The notes under the pieces are model-generated. The model did no database searches. It was given only the letters and a program-made list of their open reading frames with translations, and had not been told where the DNA came from. A DNA stretch of 64,000 nt from positions 14,863 to 78,862 of the forward strand of contig NZ_BAAADB010000006.1 in assembly GCF_039522025.1 (NCBI RefSeq), in the 5' to 3' direction. This document shows, piece by piece, positions 11,016-23,430 of the stretch; the first letter of the stretch is position 1; every line of letters begins with the position of its first letter. The position numbers and the translations under genes were made by a program. Source of the DNA: Deinococcus depolymerans (GTDB taxonomy: Bacteria; Deinococcota; Deinococci; Deinococcales; Deinococcaceae).

Positions 11016-11073
11016 GTTGAGAGTCGAAGGTTGAAAGTTGAAAGTTGATGGGTGATGGGTGATGGGGGATGGG
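11016..11073 (+). repeat. heptanucleotide tandem array (GTTGAAA/GGTGATG type)
   Basis: Eight consecutive 7-base units in perfect register: GTTGAGA, GTCGAAG, GTTGAAA twice, GTTGATG, GGTGATG twice, GGGGATG. It lies upstream of dnaX and downstream of the malic enzyme gene. A facing array on the other strand follows at 11078-11116. Confidence 0.85.
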
Positions 11074-11077
11074 AACG

Positions 11078-11110
11078 GCCTTCCCTCCATCAGCCTCCGA
11101 CCATCAATCA

Positions 11111-11116
<6 letters not shown>
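11078..11116 (-). repeat. heptanucleotide tandem array over the malic enzyme stop codon
   Basis: Read on the minus strand the units are GTTGATG, ATTGATG, GTCGGAG, GCTGATG and GAGGGAA. The malic enzyme stop TGA (11111-11113) lies in the first unit. The GCTGATG unit is the same heptamer that is repeated 16 times at 62747-62860. Confidence 0.75.
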
Positions 11117-12844
<1,728 letters not shown>

Positions 12845-12958
12845 GACGCTCCAGCATAGCGGCAGGCCGCTGTACCCGGTCCAGACACGGTCCACGCGCC
12901 CCCACCGCCGGGCCGGCGTCCGTTCAGCGCGTGAACAGAAGGGGTCGCGGGCGGCGGG

Positions 12959-13405
12959 TCACGGCGCCCCGCTTGCGGCGCCCTGCGTCCCGACGTGCCC
13001 GGCCCAGCGTTGCCGGAGGGTGTCGAAGTTCGCGTCGATGCGCGCCTGCGGCAGCACCATCTGCGTGGTCGCGCCACGCCCGATCTCGTCCCCGAGTTCG
13101 TTCACGGCGACCATGCGGGCGATCACGCGCCGGCCCTCCTGCCGCTCGAAGGTGGCGGTCACGGTCAAGCGCATGCCGGGCAGGGCGCTGGCGGTGTGCG
13201 TCACGTCCACCTGCGTGCCGATGCCGCCCTCGCCGTCTTCCAGGAACGGCAGGATGATCTTGCGGCCCGCCTCCTCGAAGTGCCGGGCCATCCAGTACGT
13301 GGCGTACACCGGGTGCAGGCGGCCCAGCTCGCCGAAGTTCACGGTCATCTCGTCGGTCACGGTCACGGTCAGGGTCTGCGTGAACCCCTCGGGAATGGCT
13401 TGCAT
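12959..13405 (-). CDS. hotdog-fold thioesterase
   Basis: 148 residues, a single hotdog domain resembling fluoroacetyl-CoA thioesterase-type proteins ([31 protein letters not shown] split over the central helix; [16 protein letters not shown] and VVNE-type strands follow). It should hydrolyse a small acyl-CoA thioester. ATG 13405 is seven bases after TAGCCT, consistent with a leaderless mRNA. Substrate unknown. Confidence 0.75.
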   Translation of the reverse strand: MQAIPEGFTQTLTVTVTDEMTVNFGELGRLHPVYATYWMARHFEEAGRKIILPFLEDGEGGIGTQVDVTHTASALPGMRLTVTATFERQEGRRVIARMVAVNELGDEIGRGATTQMVLPQARIDANFDTLRQRWAGHVGTQGAASGAP

Positions 13406-13515
13406 GCCCCGCAGGCTAACAGGCCGCGCCGGGAGTATGGGGGGAGCCTTAACCCGCCATGACGGACGCCCACCGGCGCGGCCCGTACACTGCCCAGCAT
13501 GAAGGACGGCCGGTC

Positions 13516-14676
13516 ATGAAGTTCAGTCCCCTCTCGGCTTTCACGCTGCTGCGCGAGGCGGCCCTGGCATTCGGGCAGGACAAGGCGCCGCGGCTGGCGG
13601 CCGCCATCGCGTACTACGCCATGTTCAGCCTCGCGCCGCTGCTGCTGCTGGCCGTGGTCGTCGCCGGACGGTTCCTGACGAACAACGCTGTGCTGGACCA
13701 GCTGTTCGGCCCCGGCGGCCTGATCGCTCAGAACCTGGGCACCGACACCGCCACGCTGCTGCGCGGCCTGGTGAACACCGACAGCCTGCAGCGCGGGTCG
13801 CTGGTGGCGTCCATCGCGGCGTTCGTGACGCTGTTCATGGGCGCCACCGGGCTGTTCGTGCAGTTGCAGGACGCCCTGAACTCCATGTGGGGCGCGGACC
13901 CCGGCCCGCCGCAGGGCTTCGTGAACGTCCTGTGGACCCGCCTGAAATCGTTCCTGATGATCCTGGCCATCGGGCTGCTGCTGATCGCGTTCCTCGGCGT
14001 GAACACGTACCTGTCGGTCATCGCGCAGCGGCTGGGCGACACCATCGGCGCGGGGGCGTTCTTCGTGCGGGCCGGGACGGCGCTGCTGTCCGTGCTGTTC
14101 CTGGCGCCCGTGTTCGCCGGCATCTACAAGCTGCTGCCCGACGTGAAACTGGAGTGGCGGGAGGTGTGGGTGGGGGGGTTCTTCACGTCGGCGCTGTTCA
14201 CGCTCGGGCAGCTGGGCATCGGCCTGTACCTGGGGCAGGCCGCGCCGGGCAGCGCCTTCGGGGCCGCCGCGACGCTGATCGTGCTGCTGCTGTGGATCTA
14301 CTACTCGGCCATGATCTTCTTCTTCGGGGCGGAGGTCACGTGGGTGTACTCGCAGAAGTACGGCACGCACGCGGGCGGCGCGGCCAACACCGCCAAGAAG
14401 CAGGCGCTGGCCGCGCAGGGCGCCGAGATCGACCCCAGCGAGAGCCCGCAGGAACGCGACGCGAAACGGCAGGCCGACCGGCCGGTGCGGGACAGTCGCG
14501 GCCGGGTGCTGGGCGTGCCGGTCCCGCGCGTCCTGCCCCGCGTGCCGCGCCGCGAGGAGGGCCGGGTGCTGCCCACCGTGCGCGCCGCGCTGTGGAACGC
14601 CGTGACGGCCGTCCTGGCCGTGCCCGCCGTGATCGTGCTGCGCGTGCTGGGCATCACGGGCGGACGGCGCAGGTAG
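13516..14676 (+). CDS. YihY/virulence factor BrkB family membrane protein
   Basis: 386 residues with six predicted membrane helices in the first 290 residues. Family hallmarks are [18 protein letters not shown] near the start, [20 protein letters not shown] in the middle and [17 protein letters not shown] at the last helix. A charged cytoplasmic tail of about 100 residues follows. The family function is not settled. ATG 13516 is preferred for the family N-terminus. A possible leaderless six-codon reading frame ends in an ATGA overlap with this start (see findings). Confidence 0.85.
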   Translation: MKFSPLSAFTLLREAALAFGQDKAPRLAAAIAYYAMFSLAPLLLLAVVVAGRFLTNNAVLDQLFGPGGLIAQNLGTDTATLLRGLVNTDSLQRGSLVASIAAFVTLFMGATGLFVQLQDALNSMWGADPGPPQGFVNVLWTRLKSFLMILAIGLLLIAFLGVNTYLSVIAQRLGDTIGAGAFFVRAGTALLSVLFLAPVFAGIYKLLPDVKLEWREVWVGGFFTSALFTLGQLGIGLYLGQAAPGSAFGAAATLIVLLLWIYYSAMIFFFGAEVTWVYSQKYGTHAGGAANTAKKQALAAQGAEIDPSESPQERDAKRQADRPVRDSRGRVLGVPVPRVLPRVPRREEGRVLPTVRAALWNAVTAVLAVPAVIVLRVLGITGGRRR

Positions 14677-14694
14677 TTTGCTGGACGGCTGTCA

Positions 14695-14847
14695 TGCGGA
14701 CTCCGTCCGTTCCGTTGACAACCCGGAAGGACACCGAGGTGCCAACTCCACACCCAGAGTCCGTTCTACTCCTGCTCGCTCTGCTGCGCAGCTCTACGAG
14801 TCCGCTCGGGTTGAAAGCTTCTGCAAATCTTTCAACCGGAGTCCGGA
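14695..14847 (+). repeat. 155-bp stop-codon repeat, copy A
   Basis: 153 bp, ends TGCGG...CCGGA, flanked by TCA at 14692-14694 and 14848-14850. The right TCA is the hisA stop codon read on the minus strand. The terminal hairpin has changed on both arms to GGTTGAAAG/CTTTCAACC, keeping its pairing. It fills the gap between the convergent BrkB and hisA genes. Confidence 0.85.
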
Positions 14848-15561
14848 TCAGTCCAGCGTGACGGGGTACGGCAGGGTGCCCTCGTAGATGGCGCGGCCCA
14901 CGATGGCGCCCTCGATGTGTTCCTCCTGCAGCAGGCGCACGTCGTCCACGTTCGCCACGCCGCCGCCCACGATCAGGGTGTTCGTCCACAGCTGCCGCAC
15001 CTGCCGCATCAGGTCGCGGTCCAGGCCGCGCAGGGTGCCGTCGCGGGTGACGTCCGTGAAGATCAGGGTCTCCAGGCCCGCGTCGGCCAGGCCAGGGGTC
15101 AGGTCGGCGACCATCACGCCGCTGCCCTGCACCCAGCCGTGCGTGGCGACCTCCAGGCCGCGTGCGTCGAGGCTCACGACCACCCGTTCCGGGCCGTGCG
15201 CGGCGATCAGGTCGCGCACCAGTTCCGGGTGCTTGACGGCGGCCGTGCCGATCACGACGCGGTCCACGCCCAGGCGCAGCAGGTCCCCGGCGGCCTCGCG
15301 GCTGCGGACGCCGCCGCCCACCTCGACCGGCACGCCCAGTTCGCCCGTGATCTGCGCGATCACGGCGCGGTTCTCGCCGCGGCCGGTGGCGGCGTCCAGG
15401 TCGACCAGGTGCACCAGGCCCGCGCCCAGGCTCACCCAGTGGCGCGCGGCGTCGAGCGGCGAGTCGAAGTACACGGTCTCGCGGTCGGGGTCACCCTCGA
15501 ACAGGCGCACGGCGCGGCCGGACTGGATGTCCACGCAGGGAATGATCAGCGGCGAACTCAT
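14848..15561 (-). CDS. hisA: phosphoribosylformimino-5-aminoimidazole carboxamide ribotide isomerase
   Basis: 237-residue TIM barrel catalysing the fourth step of histidine synthesis (ProFAR to PRFAR). The N-terminal phosphate-binding half begins [19 protein letters not shown], with [17 protein letters not shown] and [13 protein letters not shown]; the second half has [12 protein letters not shown] and [16 protein letters not shown] 15561 lies seven bases after TATCCT (leaderless). Its TGA stop is also one copy of the 3-bp duplication flanking repeat A. hisC is at 20103-21188, so his genes are scattered. Confidence 0.95.
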   Translation of the reverse strand: MSSPLIIPCVDIQSGRAVRLFEGDPDRETVYFDSPLDAARHWVSLGAGLVHLVDLDAATGRGENRAVIAQITGELGVPVEVGGGVRSREAAGDLLRLGVDRVVIGTAAVKHPELVRDLIAAHGPERVVVSLDARGLEVATHGWVQGSGVMVADLTPGLADAGLETLIFTDVTRDGTLRGLDRDLMRQVRQLWTNTLIVGGGVANVDDVRLLQEEHIEGAIVGRAIYEGTLPYPVTLD

Positions 15562-15631
15562 GCGCCACAGGATACGGGGCCGGGACGGGGGGCAGGGCAC
15601 GCGGGGGGCCGTGGGGGGCTACACTGCCCCC

Positions 15632-16789
<1,158 letters not shown>

Positions 16790-16944
16790 TACGGGCTCGG
16801 ATTGAATGGGCTGCAAAGCCCGTTCAATCCGAGCGGACTCGTAGAGCTGCGCAGTAGAGCGAGCAGGAGAGAAACGCCCCTCCGGACGTGGAGTTGACAG
16901 ATCGGTGGTGTTCCGATCTGTGAACGAAACAAACGGAGTCCGTA
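16790..16944 (-). repeat. 155-bp stop-codon repeat, copy B
   Basis: 155 bp in the reverse orientation. It begins TACGG directly after the glycosyltransferase TGA (16787-16789) and ends CCGTA, followed by GGA, one base different from TGA. The terminal hairpin is next to the gene. The inner hairpin CAGATCGG-TGGTGTT-CCGATCTG is the exact reverse complement of that in copy G. Confidence 0.85.
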
Positions 16945-17020
16945 GGAGCGCCCCGCAGGAAGCCCCGTCGTGGGGCACGCGCCGCAGGGCGCCCCTGTCC
17001 TGAAAGACCACGAAAGACAA

Positions 17021-17050
17021 GAAAGCCCCGGCATTTCTGCCAGGGCTTTC
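17021..17050 (-). terminator. terminator of tRNA-Leu
   Basis: Near-perfect hairpin GAAAGCCCTGGCA / TGCCGGGGCTTTC with a short AAA-type loop, followed on the minus strand by TTGTCTTTC. It starts four bases beyond the encoded CCA of the tRNA. Confidence 0.8.
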
Positions 17051-17054
17051 CTTG

Positions 17055-17140
<86 letters not shown>

Positions 17141-17190
17141 CACCTTTGGTAATCTCGCCCGCGCTCGGGCGCGTTTCAGGGCTCGCTTAC

Positions 17191-17217
17191 TTTATAGGCG
17201 AGTGCCGAAACTGTCAA
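17191..17217 (-). promoter_or_regulatory. tRNA-Leu promoter
   Basis: On the minus strand TTGACA (17212-17217) is separated by 15 bases from TATAAA (17191-17196); a TAAAGT reading two bases on would give 17. The tRNA begins 50 bases downstream, with a small GC hairpin in the leader. This is the only near-consensus sigma-70-type promoter obvious in the window. Confidence 0.7.
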
Positions 17218-17240
17218 CTCCCCCCCATCCCGGACGTGGC

Positions 17241-17277
17241 AGGGCCGCGCCGGGAGAGGGTGTTCCGGCGCGGCCCT
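17241..17277 (-). terminator. terminator after the VC0807-type gene
   Basis: 13-bp perfect GC stem AGGGCCGCGCCGG with its complement around an 11-base loop, 28 bases beyond the stop codon of the gene at 17306-18121. Confidence 0.75.
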
Positions 17278-17305
17278 GGGCGGAAGAGCAGAGCGGACTG
17301 CGGTA

Positions 17306-18121
<816 letters not shown>

Positions 18122-18211
18122 GGCGGGCATTCTCTCATCCGCAGGTGAGGAGTGCGCCGCGCCCGGACCCGGCCCACCACGTCCTGACCTCCGGCCTGTA
18201 CGATCCGGAGG

Positions 18212-19357
18212 ATGCGTGTTCTGGAAGTGTTTCTGGTGTTCCTGCGGCTGGGCCTGACGGGGTTCGGGGGGCCGGTCGCGCACCTGGGGTACTTCCGGGC
18301 GGAGTTCGTGACGCGCCGCGCGTGGATCAGCGAGGCCGGGTACGCGGACCTGGTGGCGCTGGCCGGGTTCCTGCCCGGCCCGGCCAGTTCGCAGGTGGGC
18401 CTGAGCGTGGGCCTGCTGCGCGCCGGCTGGCCGGGCCTGCTGGCCGCCTGGTCGGGCTTCACGCTGCCCAGCGCTGCCCTGATGACCGTGCTGGCGCTGG
18501 GCCTGACCCGCCTCGATCCGGGTCAGGCCGCGTGGCTGAGCGGCCTGAAGGTCGCGGCGGTCGCGGTGGTCGCGCAGGCCGTGGCGGGCCTGTGGGCGTC
18601 GCTGGTCACGGACCGGGTGCGGGCGGGCCTGGCGCTCGGCACGGCGGTGGCGCTGCTGCTGCTGCCCGGCGCGGGCACGCAGGTACTGGCGCTGCTGGTG
18701 TGCGCGGGCGTCGGCTGGCGCTGGCTGTCCGGGCCGGCCGGTGCGGGCGGCGCGGCCCTGCCTCCCGTGCCGGTGTCCCGCCGCGCCGGGACCGCGCTGC
18801 TGCTCCTGGCCGGGGCGCTGCTGCTGACGCTGCCACTGCTGGCCCCGCTGGGACCGGGCTGGGCCACGCTGGACGCCACGTACCGCGCCGGGGCGCTGGT
18901 GTTCGGGGGCGGGCACGTGGTCCTCCCGCTGCTGGAGGGCAGTTTCGCGGCGCTGCCGGCCACCACGTTCACCGCCGGGTACGGCGCGGCGAACGCCATG
19001 CCGGGCCCGCTGTTCACCTTCGCCACGTTCCTGGGGGCCGCCGCGCACGGTCCCGCCGGGGCGCTGATCGCCACGCTGGGCATCTTCCTGCCCGGCGCGC
19101 TGCTGATGGTCGGCGCGCTGCCCCACTGGGCGGCGCTGGCCGCCCGGCCCGCCGCCCGCGCCGCGCTGGCCGGCGTGAATGCCGGGGTGGTGGGCCTGCT
19201 GCTGGCCGCACTGTACGACCCGGTGTTCACCAGCGCCGTGCGCGGCCCGCGTGACCTGGCGCTGGCCGTGCTGGCCTACGCCGCCCTGACCGTCCTGCGG
19301 TGGCCCGCCTGGGCCGTGGTGCTGGCCTGTGCGGGCGTCGGGTGGGTGGCGCTGTAG
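18212..19357 (+). CDS. chrA: chromate transporter, long-chain CHR family
   Basis: 381 residues in two homologous CHR halves, the long (bidomain) form. The first half has GLTGFGGPVAHLGYFR and LVALAGFLPGPASSQVG; the second repeats the pattern as VFGGGHVVLPLLEG and ANAMPGPLFTFATFLG. ChrA proteins export chromate, or exchange it for sulfate-type anions, at the inner membrane. ATG 18212 has both a CCGGAGG ribosome site and a TACGAT box seven bases upstream. Stops are followed by two stop-codon-type repeats. Confidence 0.9.
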   Translation: MRVLEVFLVFLRLGLTGFGGPVAHLGYFRAEFVTRRAWISEAGYADLVALAGFLPGPASSQVGLSVGLLRAGWPGLLAAWSGFTLPSAALMTVLALGLTRLDPGQAAWLSGLKVAAVAVVAQAVAGLWASLVTDRVRAGLALGTAVALLLLPGAGTQVLALLVCAGVGWRWLSGPAGAGGAALPPVPVSRRAGTALLLLAGALLLTLPLLAPLGPGWATLDATYRAGALVFGGGHVVLPLLEGSFAALPATTFTAGYGAANAMPGPLFTFATFLGAAAHGPAGALIATLGIFLPGALLMVGALPHWAALAARPAARAALAGVNAGVVGLLLAALYDPVFTSAVRGPRDLALAVLAYAALTVLRWPAWAVVLACAGVGWVAL

Positions 19358-19366
19358 GCACCTTCA

Positions 19367-19415
19367 TACGGACTCGGACCCAGCGGCTTTATAAGCCATT
19401 CAATCGGAGTCCGTA
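19367..19415. repeat. 49-bp short form of the stop-codon repeat
   Basis: TACGG...CCGTA with one terminal hairpin only. Flanks are TCA on the left and TGA on the right, so no exact duplication. It sits nine bases after the chrA stop region and directly precedes the full copy C, sharing the TGA between them. The left arm is decayed (ACCCAG instead of TTGAAC), as also in copy H. Confidence 0.75.
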
Positions 19416-19418
19416 TGA

Positions 19419-19573
19419 TACGGATTCCGTTTGTTTCGCCGACAATCCGGAACTTCACCGGATTGCCGGCTCCACGTCCGGAACCCGCCCAGCTCCTTCT
19501 CTGCGGAGCAGCTCTACGAGTCGCATCCGCTCGGATTGAACGGGCTTTGCAGCCCATTCAATCGGAGTTCGTA
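19419..19573 (+). repeat. 155-bp stop-codon repeat, copy C
   Basis: 155 bp, TACGG...TCGTA, flanked by TGA at 19416-19418 and again at 19574-19576. Both hairpins are intact: inner CAATCCGG-AACTTCA-CCGGATTG and terminal GGATTGAACGGGCT / AGCCCATTCAATC. The 179 bases from here to the YkgJ-like gene contain only a palindrome around 19640 (CCTCCCCC-TTGA-GGGGGGAGG). Confidence 0.85.
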
Positions 19574-19752
19574 TGAGGGTGGTGCGGACAGGTTCATCCC
19601 TTCAGGGCAGACCAGCGATGAATACGCCGTGGTTCCTCCTCCCCCTTGAGGGGGGAGGCTGGGAGGGGGTGAGCAGGAATGGCGTTCTGGAAGACGTTTT
19701 CCGTGCCTGTCCCCTCTGGCGCTTGAACAGTGTCCGCACCCTTGATCAGGCA

Positions 19753-20106
19753 CTACAGATCGGCCTCGTCCTGCAGGCCGTAGATGGTCAGGAAACGCCG
19801 CACGCGGGCGTCCAGGGTGGGCAGGGGCGCGACCTCGCCGCACACCCAGTCCGGCTGGTACGCGCGGCACACGCCGGGGCGCGAGTCGTACACGGCGCAC
19901 AGGTGCCCGCACCCCTGGTCGGGTCCGAGGTGCACGCACGGCACGCCCAGCGGTTTGCCCAGCGCGTGGATGTCCGGCGCGGCGCAGCAGGCCCCGCAGG
20001 CGGTGCAGTCCCGCGTGACCGGACTGCGCGGGGCCATACCGGCGGGTGGGGTGAACCGGGCCGTTTCCTGTGCCGTCAGGTGCAGCGGCCCGGTGACCCG
20101 GGTCAA
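19753..20106 (-). CDS. YkgJ-family cysteine cluster protein
   Basis: 117 residues. A cysteine cluster of the UPF0153/YkgJ type is clear: DCTACGACC near residue 35, then GVPCVHL, GCGHLCAVYDSRPGVCRAY. Proteins of this kind bind zinc or an Fe-S cluster; function unknown. The reading frame opens at TTG 20106, which overlaps the hisC TGA (TTGA), so translation could be coupled to hisC; a later start is possible since the conserved region begins near residue 32. Confidence 0.8.
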   Translation of the reverse strand: MTRVTGPLHLTAQETARFTPPAGMAPRSPVTRDCTACGACCAAPDIHALGKPLGVPCVHLGPDQGCGHLCAVYDSRPGVCRAYQPDWVCGEVAPLPTLDARVRRFLTIYGLQDEADL

Positions 20107-21188
20107 GCCAATTCGGCCAGCGCGGCCAGCAGCGCGTCGTTCTCGGCGGGCGTGCCGATCGCCACGCGCAGGCAGCCTTCCAGCAGGTGCAGGCGGTCCT
20201 GGCGGCGCACGACGATCCCGCGTGACAGCAGGTGCGTGTAGGTGGCCCCGGCGTCCGGGGAGCGCAGCAGGAAGAAGTTCGACTGGCTGGGCAGCGCCTC
20301 CAGGGTCGGGTGGGCGGCCAGGGCTTCGAGCACGCGCGCCCGCTCGCGCAGGCCCTCGGCCACGCGCTGCTGCACGTAGGCGGGGTTCTCCAGCGCGACT
20401 TCCAGGGCGGTCTGGGCCAGCACGCTCACGTTGAACGCCGGCACGAGTTTCTGAAGCTGCCCGGCCAGTTCCGGGTGCGCCAGCGCGTACCCGAGGCGCA
20501 GGCCCGCCAGTCCCCAGGCCTTGCTGAAGGTCCGCAGGCTCAGGCAGTGGGGGTTCGCGCGGATCAGGTCGCGGTGATCCTGGGCGCTGTACTGGTAGTA
20601 CGCCTCGTCCAGCACCACGATCCAGCCCCGCGCGGCGTCGATCAGGGCGCGGATGTCCTGTTCGGCGTCCACGTGTCCGGTCGGGGCGTGCGGCTGCGTG
20701 ATGTACAGCACGCCGGGTTCCCGCGCGGCCAGTTCGGCCTTCAGCGCCTCGACCGGCAGGCTGAAGTCGGCGTTCAGCGGCACCTGCACCAGTTCGGCAC
20801 CCAGCAGCTGCGCTTCGAGGGTGTACACGCTGAAGGTGGGGTTCACGGTCAGGACCGTCTGCCCGATGCCGCCCAGTTCGGTCAGCAGCTTGATCAGTAC
20901 GTTGCTGCCGGGCGTGACGACCACCCCGGCGGCCTCCCAGTCCTCGAAGGCGGCGATGCGTTCCCGCAGGGTGTCGGCGTGCAGGTCCGGGTAACGGTTC
21001 CAGGGGCGGGCGGCCATGCGCGCCAGGGCCTCGGCCTTCAGGTCCGCCGGGAAATCGTAGGGGTTCTCGTTCTGGTCGAGTTTGATGGGTACGTCCAGCG
21101 GCGTGAACGGGTAGGCGGGCACGTCGCGCACGGCGGCGCGCACCCCGGCCGGGGTGGTTCCGGCATCGGCAGAGGGCGTGGAGGTCAT
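20103..21188 (-). CDS. hisC: histidinol-phosphate aminotransferase
   Basis: 361-residue fold-type I PLP enzyme. Landmarks: IKLDQNENPYDFP at the N-terminus, VVTPGSNVLIKLL, ITQPHAPTGH, the DEAYYQYS aspartate and SLRTFSKAWGLAGLRLGYA with the Schiff-base Lys. It converts imidazole acetol phosphate to histidinol phosphate. ATG 21188 is seven bases after TACAAC, close to a leaderless -10. It is divergent from the TetR gene across 180 bases that include a palindromic operator. Confidence 0.92.
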   Translation of the reverse strand: MTSTPSADAGTTPAGVRAAVRDVPAYPFTPLDVPIKLDQNENPYDFPADLKAEALARMAARPWNRYPDLHADTLRERIAAFEDWEAAGVVVTPGSNVLIKLLTELGGIGQTVLTVNPTFSVYTLEAQLLGAELVQVPLNADFSLPVEALKAELAAREPGVLYITQPHAPTGHVDAEQDIRALIDAARGWIVVLDEAYYQYSAQDHRDLIRANPHCLSLRTFSKAWGLAGLRLGYALAHPELAGQLQKLVPAFNVSVLAQTALEVALENPAYVQQRVAEGLRERARVLEALAAHPTLEALPSQSNFFLLRSPDAGATYTHLLSRGIVVRRQDRLHLLEGCLRVAIGTPAENDALLAALAELA

Positions 21189-21303
21189 GGGGTTCGTTGT
21201 ATCACCCGCCCCCCGCCGGGCGTCCACCCAGCCCAGACCCACCCAGCCCGGGCCCATCCCCCCACCCCAGACCCGCCGGACTGAACCTGGTACAGACGCC
21301 GCA

Positions 21304-21319
21304 CCAAACGGGCGTTTGG
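21304..21319. promoter_or_regulatory. probable TetR-family operator
   Basis: Palindrome CCAAACG-GG-CGTTTGG, 7-bp arms with a 2-base spacer, in the hisC-tetR divergent region and 49 bases before the TetR start. TetR regulators usually bind such a site next to their own gene. A TACCCT box at 21327-21332 lies just downstream, so binding would block transcription of the regulator. Confidence 0.55.
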
Positions 21320-21368
21320 CAGCGTGCTACCCTGCCCCTCAGGAGCGCCGAGCGCCCACCCCACGACC

Positions 21369-21968
21369 ATGACAGACACTGCCAAACCCCGCCGCGAGCA
21401 GATTCTCGACTCGGCCAGCCGCCTCTTCTCCGAGCGCGGTTATCACGCGACCAGCATGCGCGACCTCGCCGGGGACCTGGGCATGCAGGGCGGCAGCCTC
21501 TACGCGCACATTTCCTCGAAGGAAGAACTGCTGATCGAGATCGTCAACCAGGCGTCCCGGCAGTTCGACACGGCGCTGTTCACGCTGCGCGGCGAGGCCA
21601 TGCCCGCCGACCAGAAACTCCGCGAGGCCATGTACCGCCACATCCGGGTGGTCGCGGACAACATGGACAGCGCCACCGTGTTCTTCCACGAGTGGAAACA
21701 CCTGTCCCCCGAGGCGTACGCCCGCGTGACCGGCTGGCGCGACACCATCGACGCCTTCTACCGCGAACTGATCACGCAGGGCGTGCAGGAAGGCACCCTG
21801 CGCGCCGACCTGGACATCAAGATGACCGCGTACCTCGTGCTGTCCGCCGTGAACTGGGCGTACACCTGGTACCGCCCCGGCGGCAGCCTCGCGCCGCGCG
21901 ACGTGGCCGAACAGTTCGCGGACATGCTGCTGGGCGGCCTGCGCGCGCCCACCGGAGCGCAGCCGTGA
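21369..21968 (+). CDS. TetR family transcriptional regulator
   Basis: 199 residues. The N-terminal helix-turn-helix is canonical: [51 protein letters not shown]. The C-terminal ligand domain resembles regulators of fatty-acid or CoA-ester metabolism but the ligand cannot be read. ATG 21369 is used because it starts just before the HTH. The gene overlaps the next one by four bases (GTGA), so the two form an operon. The palindrome at 21304-21319 is its likely operator. Confidence 0.88.
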   Translation: MTDTAKPRREQILDSASRLFSERGYHATSMRDLAGDLGMQGGSLYAHISSKEELLIEIVNQASRQFDTALFTLRGEAMPADQKLREAMYRHIRVVADNMDSATVFFHEWKHLSPEAYARVTGWRDTIDAFYRELITQGVQEGTLRADLDIKMTAYLVLSAVNWAYTWYRPGGSLAPRDVAEQFADMLLGGLRAPTGAQP

Positions 21969-22294
21969 GTCACCCCACCGTCACCGTTCCCATCCGCGAG
22001 GCGATCCGCTACGCGCAGGGCCGCGCCGAACGCCTGGGCCGCACCCAGCAGCTCGAGATCGGCACGGACCTGTTCATCCGCATCGGTCCCGGCGGCCGCA
22101 AGTTCCTGCTGTTCAGCCTGGACGACGAACCGCAGCGCAGCACCGCCGAGGCCATCGCCGCCGCCCTGGGCCTGAAGAACCCCACCTACGGCTGGCATCA
22201 GGGCGCCACCCTGCGCTCCCTGACCGTCATCGAGGAGGGCGCCCAGAACCTCCCCGAGAGCGGCCCCGCCGAAGCGGACGACGGCACGCTGTAA
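21965..22294 (+). CDS. conserved hypothetical protein coupled to tetR
   Basis: 109 residues beginning at a GTG that overlaps the tetR TGA. A compact alpha/beta protein: an N-terminal helix ([18 protein letters not shown]), beta strands ([20 protein letters not shown]) and a C-terminal helix ([11 protein letters not shown]). No family is recognised. Translational coupling suggests it works with, or is controlled by, the regulator. Its TAA stop is the left flank of a 49-bp repeat. Confidence 0.7.
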   Translation: MSHPTVTVPIREAIRYAQGRAERLGRTQQLEIGTDLFIRIGPGGRKFLLFSLDDEPQRSTAEAIAAALGLKNPTYGWHQGATLRSLTVIEEGAQNLPESGPAEADDGTL

Positions 22295-22343
22295 TACGGA
22301 CTCCGATTGAACGGCTTTGTAAGCCATTCAATCGGAGTCCGTG
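22295..22343. repeat. 49-bp short form of the stop-codon repeat
   Basis: An almost perfect palindrome: arms of about 24 bases around TGT, ends TACGG...CCGTG. It follows the TAA stop (22292-22294) of the preceding gene without a gap; the right flank is TCA. In sequence it is the two ends of the 155-bp element joined with the middle removed. It separates two convergent genes and should work as a terminator. Confidence 0.8.
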
Positions 22344-22348
22344 TCAGA

Positions 22349-22522
22349 TCAGTCCATCCGTCCGGCGGGCCTGCCGCTGAACAGCCTTCCCACCAGCAGG
22401 CTTGTCACCGGAACGGCAAGCATGGCCACGCCGACACCGATCTCGCCGAATCGCAGTTGCACCAGGTAAAAGCAGGCCAGGTGGAGAACGACCAGCGCCG
22501 CGTAGATCAGGACCATTCGCAT
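22349..22522 (-). CDS. 57-residue membrane protein
   Basis: A short frame not obvious by length. It starts ATG 22522 and has two hydrophobic helices, MVLIYAALVVLHLACFYLV and VGVAMLAVPVTSLLVGRLF, followed by a basic tail GRPAGRMD. An AAGGGAG ribosome site lies about 11 bases upstream. No family recognised. It converges with the gene at 21965, separated only by the 49-bp repeat. Confidence 0.6.
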   Translation of the reverse strand: MRMVLIYAALVVLHLACFYLVQLRFGEIGVGVAMLAVPVTSLLVGRLFSGRPAGRMD

Positions 22523-22631
22523 CAGAGTCTCGACTCCCTTCAGTGAGGGCTTCCCGGATCAATCGGGGTCCCAGGTACCTGCACGAGGGTCCGTGCGCTG
22601 GGCGAACACCGGTCTGCCACGCACGCAGGAG

Positions 22632-22670
22632 AAAGCGGGAGTGTCAGCTGAACATCTGCTGACACTCCCG
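22632..22670 (-). terminator. terminator after the SRPBCC gene
   Basis: Perfect 15-bp stem (AGCGGGAGTGTCAGC and complement) with a 9-base loop, 42 bases beyond the stop of the gene at 22713-23360 and upstream of the small membrane protein gene. Confidence 0.8.
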
Positions 22671-22712
22671 CTTCTCTCTGCTCTGCCGGTGGGGTCCACC
22701 GGGCAGGGCCGT

Positions 22713-23360
22713 TCAGTTCTTGGCGTTGCCTTCGAAGGCGGCCTTGAACTTCTGGAGGTCCTCGGCGATCTGCTGGCTGGGTTCCTCGCCGAACAGTTTC
22801 GCCACGGCCGCGCCGAGCGGGCCGGCCGGGGGGCGGTACGAGAGGGCCACGTGCACGCGGGTGCCGCCGTTGGGGAGGCTTTCGAACTGCACGCTGCCGG
22901 CGTTGTCGACGGTCGCGCCGGGCAGGGAGTGCCAGCCGATGCGCTGGCCGGGCTTGTCGTTCACGATCTCGGCTTCCCACTCGACGTGCGTGCCCAGCGG
23001 CGCCTTGGCGACCCAGCGGCTGCGTTTCTCGTCGAGGGCGGTGACGCTCTCGAGGTGGCTCATGATCTGGGGCAGGTTGTCCAGTTTGCGCCAGAAGTCG
23101 TACACGTCCTGCGCGGGGCGGTCGATGACGACGCTGTGCTCCACGAAGATCGGCTTGGCGGCCGTGGCGTTGCCGCTCAGGCCGGCGGCGGCCATGACCG
23201 GGTCGTTGCCGGTCGCGGCGCGGTACGCGAGGTACCCGCCGACGGCCGCCATGCCCAGGCCAAGCACCCCACGTTTACGCAGTCCCATCAGCAGGAGCGC
23301 TCCACCGGCCGCGCCGCTGATCATGCGGGTCTGATCCATTCCACCTTCGTTGTTGGTCAT
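22713..23360 (-). CDS. SRPBCC family protein with N-terminal membrane segment
   Basis: 215 residues. The first 60 hold a hydrophobic glycine-rich region ([31 protein letters not shown] split by two basic residues) like the DUF2892-type membrane anchor. Residues 70-205 form a START/SRPBCC domain: [30 protein letters not shown], and [10 protein letters not shown]. Such polyketide-cyclase-like domains bind a lipid or other hydrophobic ligand. An ACGGAGGA ribosome site precedes the ATG. Often classed as general-stress proteins. Confidence 0.78.
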   Translation of the reverse strand: MTNNEGGMDQTRMISGAAGGALLLMGLRKRGVLGLGMAAVGGYLAYRAATGNDPVMAAAGLSGNATAAKPIFVEHSVVIDRPAQDVYDFWRKLDNLPQIMSHLESVTALDEKRSRWVAKAPLGTHVEWEAEIVNDKPGQRIGWHSLPGATVDNAGSVQFESLPNGGTRVHVALSYRPPAGPLGAAVAKLFGEEPSQQIAEDLQKFKAAFEGNAKN

Positions 23361-23430
23361 AAGTCGTCCTCCGTGACGGTCAGTCTAATAACGCCCGGCA
23401 CCCTCGGGGTGAAGTTCCGGGCAGAACTCA

